From contig NZ_JAESVB010000004.1 of assembly GCF_020618775.1 (NCBI RefSeq), positions 124,001-188,000 on the forward strand: DNA of 64,000 nucleotides, written 5' to 3'. Below the pieces are notes generated by a model that was not told where the DNA came from, did not search any database, and saw only the letters and a program-made list of their open reading frames with translations. This document shows, piece after piece, positions 16,147 to 23,970 of this stretch. The translations under genes and the position numbers were made by a program. This DNA is from Acidisoma silvae (GTDB lineage Bacteria > Pseudomonadota > Alphaproteobacteria > Acetobacterales > Acetobacteraceae). How positions within the stretch are numbered: the first letter of the stretch is position 1; each line of letters starts with the position of its first letter.

Positions 16147-16239
16147 CGTCCGCATCCTCGATGACCTATTGCCCAAGACTATGCGCCCGCGACCTTGGCC
16201 AAATCGAGGCGGACCCGATGGAAGCCAGACAGCCCGCCA

Positions 16240-16908
16240 TCAATCATGCGTCAGATGGATCCAATCGCCGTCTAAGGTGACGCGCAGCCCGGCCAAATCG
16301 GGAACCCATAGCTCGCCCTTGCGGTCCAGCCCTTCGGAGGACTGGGTGGAGGCGACGGCAATCACCTGCGCGCCGGCGGCACGGCCGGCGGCGAGGCCGG
16401 CATCGGCATCCTCGAAGACGAAACAGTCCTTCGGGTCGAAACCAAGACCTTCGGCGCCCAGTTGATAGCAGCGCGGGTTGGGCTTGCCCTGTTCCACCGA
16501 CTCGGCGGTGATGAAGACGCGGGGGATGGGAAAGCCGCAGGCGCCCAGGCGGACGCGGGCCAGGGATTCGTCGGCCGAGGTCACGACAGCCCAGCGATCG
16601 GCGGGCAGGGCGGCAATCAGCGCGCGCGCGCCGGCGATTTCGGACAGCCCATCCACATCCAGCCGCTCGGCCTCTTCCAGCTTGCGTGCCTCAGCCTCCA
16701 GATCGAGAATATTCTTGCCGAACATGGCGATGGTCTCGATGGCGCGGCGGCCATGGGCGACGGGCATCAGCCCGGCAATGTCCAGCCCCTGGGTTTCGGC
16801 CCATTTGCCCCAGACGCGCTCGACGACCGGCCCCGAATCGACCAGGGTACCGTCCATATCGAACAGGAAGCCGCGCGCCGTGAGTTGCCGTCCCTTTTCA
16901 AAACGCAT
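16240..16908 (-). CDS. HAD-superfamily phosphatase, sugar-phosphatase-like (subfamily IA)
   Basis: 222 residues from the ATG at 16908, preceded by AGGA; the open frame upstream lacks domain homology. Motif I is FDMDGTLVDSG, motif II VTSADES, motif III the lysine in QGKPNPRCYQLGAEGLG, motif IV FEDADAG. This set is typical of YfbT/DOG-type sugar phosphatases and phosphoglycolate-phosphatase-like enzymes. It starts 30 bases from the divergent NlpC/P60-like gene. Confidence 0.9.
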   Translation of the reverse strand: MRFEKGRQLTARGFLFDMDGTLVDSGPVVERVWGKWAETQGLDIAGLMPVAHGRRAIETIAMFGKNILDLEAEARKLEEAERLDVDGLSEIAGARALIAALPADRWAVVTSADESLARVRLGACGFPIPRVFITAESVEQGKPNPRCYQLGAEGLGFDPKDCFVFEDADAGLAAGRAAGAQVIAVASTQSSEGLDRKGELWVPDLAGLRVTLDGDWIHLTHD

Positions 16909-16938
16909 CTTCTGTCCTGATCTTTCCTGGGGTGGGTG

Positions 16939-17943
16939 ATGAGCGCGGCTGGTAAGCACGTCACGGCAGCGGCCGTGAGAACGAGCAGGCGTATTTGTCT
17001 GCGCGCCGCTGCCTTGGCCGGTATCGGGCGATTTAGCCTTCACGACGCGCGAGCGCAAATGTCGCCACCTTCTACGTCTGTCCAGTCAAGCAGTGTCGCG
17101 ACGCCGGATGTCGGCGGCGGCAGCTATGTCTCTCCCTATGCGCTGCGCTTCACGGTGCCGCAGGCGATGCTGGACGCCGGTTTCGATGCCGATCCCTGGG
17201 ACGATCCGGATGCCGAATCCGATCAGCCGGCATCGGTCTGGCAGGCGCAGAATGCCCATGCGCGCGGAGCCGCCTGGGGACCGCCGGCCCGGCAATATCC
17301 GGCGCCCGCTCTGCCGCGCGATGACGACGCCTATCGGCGCGAACGGGTGATCAGCGTGGCGGCGCGGCATATCGGCCTGCCGTACCAGCATCATCATCTG
17401 CCGTCCTGGCAGCCGCCGGCCGGCTGGCCCTGGCTGCCGGTGAAGGCGGGGGCCAATGGCACCGGCCTCGATTGCAGCAATTTCACCTCCTTCGTCTTCA
17501 ACTATGCGCTGGGCCTGAAACTGCCGACTGGCATCGGCCGTCAGGCGGAAACGCGCCGGCTGCCGGGCGCGGGCGGCGCAGCGTGCCTGACGGCGCAGCT
17601 CATCCGCGACCGCTTCACGGCCGTGGTCGCCGCCTTGCAGCCGGCCGACCTGCTCTATTTCCGCAACAGCCGTGGCAAAATCGGTCATGTCGCGCTGTGG
17701 CTGGGGACGATCGGCCAGGGGCCGGATGGTGCGGCCACACCGCCGCTGTTCATCGATTGCAGCCAGCTTTCGCATCGGGACAGTGCCGGCGTCGCCATTC
17801 CGCCCGGCGTGCGGCTGCGGCCCTTCACACCGGACGGCTGGTATGCCGGCCATCTGTCGCATGTGCACCGGCTGATCGGGGGCGAGGCTGCCGCCTGTCA
17901 CGCATCGCCCGGCCCGGCGCCGGAGGGCGACGACCGCGCCTGA
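16939..17943 (+). CDS. Exported NlpC/P60-like cysteine peptidase or amidase
   Basis: 334 residues. The N-terminus has paired arginines and a short hydrophobic core (SRRICLRAAALAGIG), a possible Tat-type signal. The catalytic domain occupies about residues 135-320: HIGLPYQHHH, then GLDCSNFTSFVFNYALG with the cysteine, GKIGHVALWLG with the histidine, and FIDCSQL. The order Cys, His and polar third residue is that of NlpC/P60 enzymes that hydrolyse cell-wall peptides. A GTG one codon upstream at 16936 is an alternative start. Confidence 0.78.
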   Translation: MSAAGKHVTAAAVRTSRRICLRAAALAGIGRFSLHDARAQMSPPSTSVQSSSVATPDVGGGSYVSPYALRFTVPQAMLDAGFDADPWDDPDAESDQPASVWQAQNAHARGAAWGPPARQYPAPALPRDDDAYRRERVISVAARHIGLPYQHHHLPSWQPPAGWPWLPVKAGANGTGLDCSNFTSFVFNYALGLKLPTGIGRQAETRRLPGAGGAACLTAQLIRDRFTAVVAALQPADLLYFRNSRGKIGHVALWLGTIGQGPDGAATPPLFIDCSQLSHRDSAGVAIPPGVRLRPFTPDGWYAGHLSHVHRLIGGEAAACHASPGPAPEGDDRA

Positions 17944-18150
17944 AGCCTCCGCAGGCTTTAGGAAACTCTTTTCCGAGGCAAGATTGGAACGGAACGGCTA
18001 AAAATATATCACCCTCAATCTGCTGATTTGGGGAAGAAAAATCCATCAGCGCGGCGGTGGGGGAAGAGACTGTCTTTCTTTTCGGAGGCGCTTGATCGGG
18101 CCTTCGCGGGGTGCAATCTGGCGCCGGAAAACGCCGAAGGGACCACAATC

Positions 18151-18801
18151 ATGACCATCCAGCTGGGCCAGCTCGCCCCCAATTTCCAGCAGGACAGCAG
18201 CCAGGGCCGCATCGATCTCTATGACTATCTCGGCCAGTCCTGGGGCATTCTGTTCAGCCATCCGAAGGATTTCACGCCGGTCTGCACCACCGAACTGGCC
18301 GCCGTCGCGCGCCTGGCCGGCGAATGGGACAAGCGCAACGTCAAGCCGATCGGCCTCTCGGTCGACAGCACGGAAAACCATGCCGGCTGGGCGAAGGATA
18401 TCGAGGAGACGCAGGGCGCGACCGTCAATTTCCCGGTCATCGCCGATAAGGACCGCACCGTCTCCACGCTCTACGGCATGATCCACCCCGAGGCCGATCC
18501 TTCGGTGACCGTGCGTTCGGTCTTCATCATCGACCCGAACAAGAAGGTGCGCCTCAGCATCACCTATCCGCCCAGCACGGGCCGTAACTTCAATGAAATC
18601 CTGCGCGTCATCGACAGCCTGCAACTGACCGACAGCACCAAGGTCGCCACCCCCGCCAATTGGCAGCCGGGCGAGCATGTCATCATCGTGCCGAGCCTGT
18701 CGGACGAGGACGCGAAGGCGCGTTTCCCGCAGGGTTGGAAGACGCTGCGCCCCTATCTGCGCGTCGTTGACCTGGGTGCCAAGGCCGAGGCGGCGGAATA
18801 A
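18151..18801 (+). CDS. 1-Cys peroxiredoxin, Prx6 type
   Basis: 216 residues from ATG 18151, preceded by GAAGGGA. The peroxidatic cysteine is Cys45 in HPKDFTPVCTTEL, the only cysteine in the protein, which marks the 1-Cys Prx6 subfamily; the long C-terminal domain (PANWQPGEHVIIVPSL) supports this. It reduces peroxides in the cytoplasm with an external thiol. A strong intrinsic terminator follows at 18829, so the gene forms its own unit and does not run into pstB. Confidence 0.95.
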   Translation: MTIQLGQLAPNFQQDSSQGRIDLYDYLGQSWGILFSHPKDFTPVCTTELAAVARLAGEWDKRNVKPIGLSVDSTENHAGWAKDIEETQGATVNFPVIADKDRTVSTLYGMIHPEADPSVTVRSVFIIDPNKKVRLSITYPPSTGRNFNEILRVIDSLQLTDSTKVATPANWQPGEHVIIVPSLSDEDAKARFPQGWKTLRPYLRVVDLGAKAEAAE

Positions 18802-18828
18802 GCCGCCAAACGTCATCCGATATTCGTC

Positions 18829-18858
18829 AAAAAGGGCTGCTTCGGCAGCCCTTTTTTG
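18829..18858 (+). terminator. Intrinsic terminator after the peroxiredoxin gene
   Basis: Stem AAAGGGCTGC / GCAGCCCTTT closed by a TTCG tetraloop and followed by a run of T. Confidence 0.9.
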
Positions 18859-19027
18859 TGCCAAGGTCGGGGCCATGGGGTTGGAAGGCGGCAGAGGCCG
18901 TCATCAAACCTTAACGCAAGGCCCATGGCTCCCATGAGGCCACTCGGCTATGCGGGCTCGTGAATGGGCCCGGTCGGCTGAGATTCGATCTGGTTTTGAT
19001 CGGTTACCCAAAGGCAGGTGATGTGAG

Positions 19028-19843
19028 ATGTCGGTGACGGAACAGGCTAGGCCGGTCGCGGCCAATCAAGAGGCTGGCGCCATGACTGCCGAGCCGCGCA
19101 TGAAGATCCGCGATCTTCATTTCTATTACGGCGCGAGCCATGCTCTGAAGGGCATCAATCTCGACGTCGCCGAAAAGCGCGTTCTGGCCATGATCGGCCC
19201 GTCGGGCTGCGGCAAGTCCACGCTGCTGCGGGTCATCAATCGCATGTACGACCTCTATCCCGGCCAGCGCGCCGAGGGCGAGGTGATGCTCGACGAAATG
19301 AACATCGTCGGCGCCAATATCGACCTCAATATGCTGCGCCGCCGCGTCGGCATGGTCTTCCAGAAGCCGACGCCCTTTCAGATGTCGATCTACGACAACG
19401 TCGCCTTCGGCGTGAAGCTGCATGAGAAGCTGAGCCGGGCGGAAATGGATGAGCGCGTGCAGTGGTCGCTGACCCGCGCCGCGCTGTGGGATGAAGTGAA
19501 GGACCGCCTGAAGGCGCCCGCCACCGGCATGTCCGGCGGTCAGCAGCAGCGTCTCTGCATCGCGCGCTCCATCGCCGTGCGCCCCGAGGTGCTTCTGCTG
19601 GATGAGCCGACCAGCGCGCTCGACCCGATCAGCACGCTCAAGATCGAAGAGTTGATCGACGAGCTGAAAAAAGAATTCACCATCGTCATCGTGACGCACA
19701 ACATGCAACAGGCGGCGCGCTGCGCCGATCGCGTGGCCTTCTTCTACCTGGGCGAGCTGGTGGAGGTCGATGCGGCCGCCACCATGTTCACCACGCCGAA
19801 GGAACGCCGCACCCAGGAATACATCACAGGTCGATTTGGTTGA
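19028..19843 (+). CDS. pstB: Phosphate ABC transporter ATP-binding protein PstB
   Basis: 271 residues. Walker [11 protein letters not shown]-loop [14 protein letters not shown], signature MSGGQQQR, Walker [17 protein letters not shown] and H-loop [13 protein letters not shown] with FFYLGELVE are those of PstB. About 20 extra N-terminal residues precede the domain, and internal ATGs at 19082 and 19100 could also start it. It energises high-affinity phosphate uptake. No pstS, pstC or pstA lies upstream, which is unusual. The stop codon overlaps the region where phoU begins. Confidence 0.96.
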   Translation: MSVTEQARPVAANQEAGAMTAEPRMKIRDLHFYYGASHALKGINLDVAEKRVLAMIGPSGCGKSTLLRVINRMYDLYPGQRAEGEVMLDEMNIVGANIDLNMLRRRVGMVFQKPTPFQMSIYDNVAFGVKLHEKLSRAEMDERVQWSLTRAALWDEVKDRLKAPATGMSGGQQQRLCIARSIAVRPEVLLLDEPTSALDPISTLKIEELIDELKKEFTIVIVTHNMQQAARCADRVAFFYLGELVEVDAAATMFTTPKERRTQEYITGRFG

Positions 19844-19851
19844 GCGCTGAC

Positions 19852-20577
19852 ATGGATAATCAGGGTGAGAGCGAGCATATCGTGAAAAGCTACGAGCAGG
19901 AGCTTGGCCGGCTGAAGGCGCTCCTCACGCAGATGGGGGGCATGGTCGAAGCGCAGGCCGCCAATGCCAGCCGCGCGCTCGTGGAGCATAACGCCACCGC
20001 CGCCGGCTATGCCGTGCAGGACGACCTAGCGGTCGACCGTCTGGAGCGGGAAATCACGGATTTCGCCATCCGTCTGCTGGCCCTGCGCCAGCCGATGGCG
20101 GCCGACCTGCGCCTGATCGTCTCCTCCATGAAGATCGCGGCCGACCTGGAACGCATCGGCGACTATGCCGCCAATGTCGCCAAGCGCAGCCTGGTTCTGA
20201 ACGATATGGCTGTGCCTTTCTCGCTCAGCGGCGTCGCCAATATGTGCCGCCTGGTGCAGGAGAATCTCAAGAACACGGTCGATGCCGTGGGCGAGGGCAA
20301 TGCCGACCGCGCGATCGAGGTCTGGCGCTCGGACATCATGATCGACGACGTCTATTCGGCGATCTTCCGCGAGCAGATCACCTACATGATGGAAGATCCG
20401 CGCAATATCACGCCCTGCACGCATCTTCTGTTCATGGCCAAAAACCTTGAGCGCATGGGCGACCATGCCACCAACATCGCTGAGACCGTCTATTACGCGA
20501 TCACCGGCGAGACCATGCCGAGCGACCGGCCGAAGGGCGAGAGCAGCTTTACCGTCAATCGCCAGCACGGCGTTTGA
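19852..20577 (+). CDS. phoU: Phosphate signalling protein PhoU
   Basis: About 241 residues from ATG 19852; a TTG at 19840 overlapping the pstB stop is an alternative and would couple translation. The HIVKSYEQELGRLKALLTQMG start and the two repeats containing DLRLIVSSMKIAADLERIGDYAANVAKR and LLFMAKNLERMGDHATNIAE are diagnostic: each carries the E-R-x-G-D metal-binding motif of PhoU three-helix bundles. PhoU links the Pst transporter to the PhoR/PhoB system and represses the regulon at high phosphate. Confidence 0.96.
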   Translation: MDNQGESEHIVKSYEQELGRLKALLTQMGGMVEAQAANASRALVEHNATAAGYAVQDDLAVDRLEREITDFAIRLLALRQPMAADLRLIVSSMKIAADLERIGDYAANVAKRSLVLNDMAVPFSLSGVANMCRLVQENLKNTVDAVGEGNADRAIEVWRSDIMIDDVYSAIFREQITYMMEDPRNITPCTHLLFMAKNLERMGDHATNIAETVYYAITGETMPSDRPKGESSFTVNRQHGV

Positions 20578-20594
20578 TTTAAAGGCAGACCGTA

Positions 20595-21314
20595 GTGATC
20601 CCTGACAGCGTCTCTCTTTCCAATAAGCCCCTTGTCCTCATCGTCGAGGACGAGGCCGCGCTGATGACCATGCTGCGCTACAATCTCGAAAAACAGGGAT
20701 TTCGCGTCGAAGAAGCGGGAGACGGCGAAGAAGCGCTGACCCGCATCAGCGAAGTGAAGCCCGATATGGTTCTGTTGGACTGGATGCTGCCGCATCTGTC
20801 CGGGATCGAGGTCTGCCGCCAGATCCGCCGCCGTCCCGCAACCCGCGAACTGCCGGTGATCATGATCACGGCGCGCAGCGAGGATCAGGACGCGGTGCGC
20901 GGGCTGAATACCGGCGCCGATGACTATGTCACCAAGCCCTTCAGCACCGAGGCGCTGGTCGCCCGCATGCGTGCGCTGATGCGCCGTTCCAACACGGTGC
21001 CGGCCAAGGGCGAGCTGCGCTTCCACGACATCACGCTGGACCTTTCGGCCCATCGCATCACCCGCAACGGCCGCCAGCTGCATCTGGGCCCGACCGAATA
21101 CCGGCTGATGGAATTCCTGATGCAGCGCCCGCGCCGCGTGTTTTCGCGCGAGGAACTGCTGGACGCGATCTGGGGTCCGTCGATCCATGTCGAGCCGCGC
21201 ACGGTGGACGTTCATATCCGCCGCCTGCGCAAGGCGATCAACGGGCCGGACGAGCTGGACGTGGTCCGCACGGTCCGCGCCGCCGGCTATGCGCTGGATA
21301 CCGAGAACGTCTGA
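20595..21314 (+). CDS. phoB: Phosphate regulon response regulator PhoB
   Basis: 239 residues with GTG start. Receiver domain: VLIVEDEAAL acidic pair, phospho-acceptor Asp in MVLLDWMLPHLSG, and K in YVTKPFS. The C-terminal OmpR-type winged helix has LGPTEYRLMEFLMQRPRRVFSREELLDAIWG and RTVDVHIRRLRKAI. The protein activates Pho-box promoters when phosphorylated. The partner kinase PhoR is not in the window. A strong terminator follows at 21339. Confidence 0.96.
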   Translation: MIPDSVSLSNKPLVLIVEDEAALMTMLRYNLEKQGFRVEEAGDGEEALTRISEVKPDMVLLDWMLPHLSGIEVCRQIRRRPATRELPVIMITARSEDQDAVRGLNTGADDYVTKPFSTEALVARMRALMRRSNTVPAKGELRFHDITLDLSAHRITRNGRQLHLGPTEYRLMEFLMQRPRRVFSREELLDAIWGPSIHVEPRTVDVHIRRLRKAINGPDELDVVRTVRAAGYALDTENV

Positions 21315-21338
21315 GGCTTCCTCTGGCGACGAGACAAT

Positions 21339-21376
21339 AAAAACCCCGCAGCGAAAACTGCGGGGTTTTTTGTTTT
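21339..21376 (+). terminator. Intrinsic terminator after phoB
   Basis: AAAACCCCGCAG / CTGCGGGGTTTT stem with a CGAAAA loop and a T run ends the pstB-phoU-phoB transcript. Confidence 0.92.
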
Positions 21377-21410
21377 GGGGAGTTTGTCTGACTTAATCAG
21401 AATCCTCCGC

Positions 21411-21484
21411 CGTCATGCCCGCGAAAGCGGGCATCTACTTGCCCTGGCTGTCTCAAAGAAGATTCCCGCTTTCGCGGGCATGAC
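21411..21484. repeat. Family A nested palindromic repeat, copy A2
   Basis: CGTCATGCCCGCGAAAGCGGGCATC on the left and ATTCCCGCTTTCGCGGGCATGACG on the right, with a 25-base spacer. Lies between phoB terminator and the convergent PfkB kinase gene. Confidence 0.92.
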
Positions 21485-21512
21485 GCTGCGTCCACGCCTC
21501 CCGAAGACGTTA

Positions 21513-22490
21513 TTACCCCCGCAGATAAGACAAATCGCCCGGCGGGCGGGCGCCCATGCGGCTGATCGTCTCGGCGGCCGCGCGGGAGGCCCAGAGGCCG
21601 CAGGTCGCCAGATCCTCACCCGCGCAGAAGGCGGTCATGAAGCCGGCGGCATAGGCGTCGCCCGCGCCGGTGGTGTCGATGACCTTGGTGGTGACGGGTG
21701 CCACGTCCACGCGCTCGTCGCCGCGCAGGATGACGCTGCCACGGTCGCCGCGCGTCAGCGCCGCGATCTCCACCTGGCCGCGCACGACCTCTGCCGCCGC
21801 TTCGAAATCCTCCAGCCCGGTCAGCGCCGCCAGTTCCTGCTCATTGGCGAACAGGATATCGACATGGTCGCGTACCATGGCCTGGAAGGCCTCCAGATTG
21901 CGCTCGACGCACAGGAAGTCCGACAGGCTGAGGGCCACGCGCTGCCCGGCCGCATGGGCGATGCCGGCGGCGGCAATGGCCGCGTCGCGCGAATGCGGCA
22001 CGTAGAACAGGAAGCCTTCCAGATAGCTGATGGCGGAGGCCGCGATCAGGTCATGATCGAGGTGATCCGGCGCCAGCGTGCTGGAGATGCCCAGGAAGGT
22101 ATTCATGGTGCGCTGGCCGTCCGGCGTCACCAGGATAAGGCAGCGGGCCGTCGGCGTCTCGCCCTGGCCGGCATGGGTCGCGTAATGGACGCCCGAACCG
22201 TGAATGTCATGGCGGAAGATGCCGCCGAACTGGTCGTCGGCGACGACGCCGATAAAGGCGGCGCGCGCGCCCATCTGGCCGGCGACGGCGGCCGTATTGG
22301 CGACCGACCCGCCGCTGGTCTGCACGGCCGGCGGCATCAGCGCATAAAGGCTTTCGGCCTGGCTGGCGTCGATCAGCTCCATCGAGGCCTTGATCATCTT
22401 CTGCTCGCCGAGGAAGCTTTCATCGACTTCGGCCAGGATATCGACGATGGCATTGCCGATGGAAAGAATATCGTATTGGGGGGTGGTCAT
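21513..22490 (-). CDS. PfkB-family carbohydrate/nucleoside kinase (adenosine-kinase-like)
   Basis: 325 residues. PfkB signature 1 region is GGSVANTAAVAGQMGARAAFIG and signature 2 is DTTGAGDAYAAGFM with the catalytic Asp; FANEQELAALTG and RGDRGSVILRG are also conserved. N-terminal LSIGNAIVDILAEV resembles the adenosine-kinase branch common in alphaproteobacteria. Phosphorylates a sugar or nucleoside with ATP in the cytoplasm; exact substrate not determinable. It stands alone, convergent to phoB. Confidence 0.93.
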   Translation of the reverse strand: MTTPQYDILSIGNAIVDILAEVDESFLGEQKMIKASMELIDASQAESLYALMPPAVQTSGGSVANTAAVAGQMGARAAFIGVVADDQFGGIFRHDIHGSGVHYATHAGQGETPTARCLILVTPDGQRTMNTFLGISSTLAPDHLDHDLIAASAISYLEGFLFYVPHSRDAAIAAAGIAHAAGQRVALSLSDFLCVERNLEAFQAMVRDHVDILFANEQELAALTGLEDFEAAAEVVRGQVEIAALTRGDRGSVILRGDERVDVAPVTTKVIDTTGAGDAYAAGFMTAFCAGEDLATCGLWASRAAAETISRMGARPPGDLSYLRG

Positions 22491-22616
22491 GCGCTTGCCC
22501 GGACAGTTTGCGAAATTTGCCTGTCGGTAGCAGCGGCGTGATCACGACGCAAACACCGGCTCGCACGGCGGGACTTCACAAATCCCCCGCTTCGGGTTGT
22601 TAATATCGGGGGGTTC

Positions 22617-23381
22617 ATGATAGGCCGACCCCTCCGTCAAGGCAGGGACGAGACCAACGTGTTTAAACGCCGCAGCACCAAACCCGAAGATGAGAGCCAA
22701 GGGGCCGCCGCACCGGCGCCGCTTTCCAGTCTCAAACCCGTGGGCCAAGGTGGAAGCGCTCCTGCCGCCAAACCAGCCGATAATGGCCTTGGCGTGCCGC
22801 CTTTCCGCCCAGCCCCGCCCAAGGATAAGGACCCTTCCGATATGGCTCGACCGCCCTTCGCTCCGAATGCCTCCGCCGTGCCGTCCATGCCGCCGGCTCC
22901 CGGCGCCATGCGCCCCGGCATCCCGCCGCAGACCCGCGTGCCCGGCCTGCCGGATACCGCCGAACGCCGCACGCTGGTCGTCGGCCGTGGCATCAGCGTT
23001 CAGGGCACCATCAATGATGCCGAACGCCTCGTCGTCGAGGGCAAGGTCGAGGCCAATCTCATCCATGCGGCTGAGCTGTCCGTGATCGACGGCGGCATCT
23101 TCAAGGGTGAGATCGAGGTCGAAGAGGCTGAGATCGCCGGCATCATCGACGGTGTCGTGACCGCCCGCACCAGCCTGATCGTGCGCGCCACCGGCCGCGT
23201 GCTGGGCAAGGCCCGCTGCCGCCGCCTGCAGGTGGAAGATGGCGGCCAGATCACCGGCCAGATCGAAATGCTGAACGACGCCCCGCCGGCCGCGTCCCCG
23301 GCACCCGCGCCCATCGCCACAACGGGTTCGCAGAGCCCGCTCGATATCGGCCGTCCGGACGTTCCTGCGTCGGAAGTCTGA
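22617..23381 (+). CDS. Bactofilin (polymer-forming cytoskeletal protein)
   Basis: 254 residues as drawn from ATG 22617; GTG at 22659 (then FKRRSTKPEDE) is a good alternative start, since bactofilins often begin with such a basic stretch. A Pro/Ala-rich N-terminal tail of about 110 residues precedes the DUF583 beta-helix: LVVGRGISVQGTI, LVVEGKVEANLIHAAELSV, GGIFKGEIEVEEAEI, GIIDGVVTARTSLIV, GRVLGKARCRRLQV. Bactofilins form filaments that position envelope or cell-wall enzymes. A short Pro/Ala-rich tail also follows the core. Confidence 0.92.
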   Translation: MIGRPLRQGRDETNVFKRRSTKPEDESQGAAAPAPLSSLKPVGQGGSAPAAKPADNGLGVPPFRPAPPKDKDPSDMARPPFAPNASAVPSMPPAPGAMRPGIPPQTRVPGLPDTAERRTLVVGRGISVQGTINDAERLVVEGKVEANLIHAAELSVIDGGIFKGEIEVEEAEIAGIIDGVVTARTSLIVRATGRVLGKARCRRLQVEDGGQITGQIEMLNDAPPAASPAPAPIATTGSQSPLDIGRPDVPASEV

Positions 23382-23397
23382 GCAGAAGAAACGCAAC

Positions 23398-23479
23398 CGT
23401 CATGCCCGCGAAAGCGGGCATCTTCTCTGCTGCCTCGCGGCTCCGACGTGAGAAGATCCCCGCTTTCGCGGGGATGACG
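23398..23479. repeat. Family A nested palindromic repeat, copy A3
   Basis: Left arm CGTCATGCCCGCGAAAGCGGG, right arm GATCCCCGCTTTCGCGGGGATGACG. Begins 17 bases after the bactofilin stop, between convergent genes. Confidence 0.92.
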
Positions 23480-23532
23480 CTGTTTCAGGTCAAACCTGAC
23501 ATTTTCTTACAGACGATCGGGACGGGTCAGCC

Positions 23533-23970
23533 CTAAATCCCCAAAGCCTGCCGCGCCAGCGCGATGATGCGATGCGCCTCGCTCCACAGATCGTAGCGCC
23601 CAAGGTCGGACAGATCGGCCCAGGTGACGTCCGCCGCGTCGGACAGCGCATGGGGTTCGCCCCCCTCCCACAATCCCGCGAAATCCAGAATCGTATAGTG
23701 GTAGCGCACGCGGCCTTCACCGTCGCGGTCGATGCTGTCGACATTGCCGGCAAGCGTCAGCGCGCCGACCGTCAGGCCGGTCTCTTCCAGCAATTCCCGC
23801 CGCGCCGCGTCTTCGGCGGTTTCACCCACATCCTGCGCGCCGCCCGGCAGGCCCCAGGCACCCAGCATGGGCGGCTGTCCTCGCCGAATGAGCAGAACAT
23901 GGGACGGCGGCTTCAGCAGTACGATGCCGATGCCGACGATCGGCCGTGCTGGATATTGGCGGCCGCTCAT
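23533..23970 (-). CDS. Nudix hydrolase
   Basis: 145 residues. The Nudix box is complete: GGAQDVGETAEDAARRELLEETGL, with all catalytic Glu/Arg positions, preceded by GAWGLPG. It hydrolyses a nucleoside diphosphate linked to another group. Its ATG overlaps the recG stop codon by four bases (ATGA), so it is translationally coupled to recG. Confidence 0.94.
   Translation of the reverse strand: MSGRQYPARPIVGIGIVLLKPPSHVLLIRRGQPPMLGAWGLPGGAQDVGETAEDAARRELLEETGLTVGALTLAGNVDSIDRDGEGRVRYHYTILDFAGLWEGGEPHALSDAADVTWADLSDLGRYDLWSEAHRIIALARQALGI

Noticed and set aside
17943-17962. Hairpin AAGCCT-CCGC-AGGCTT after the NlpC/P60-like gene as terminator
   Set aside because: The stem is short and the T run is interrupted, so it was not listed as a terminator.
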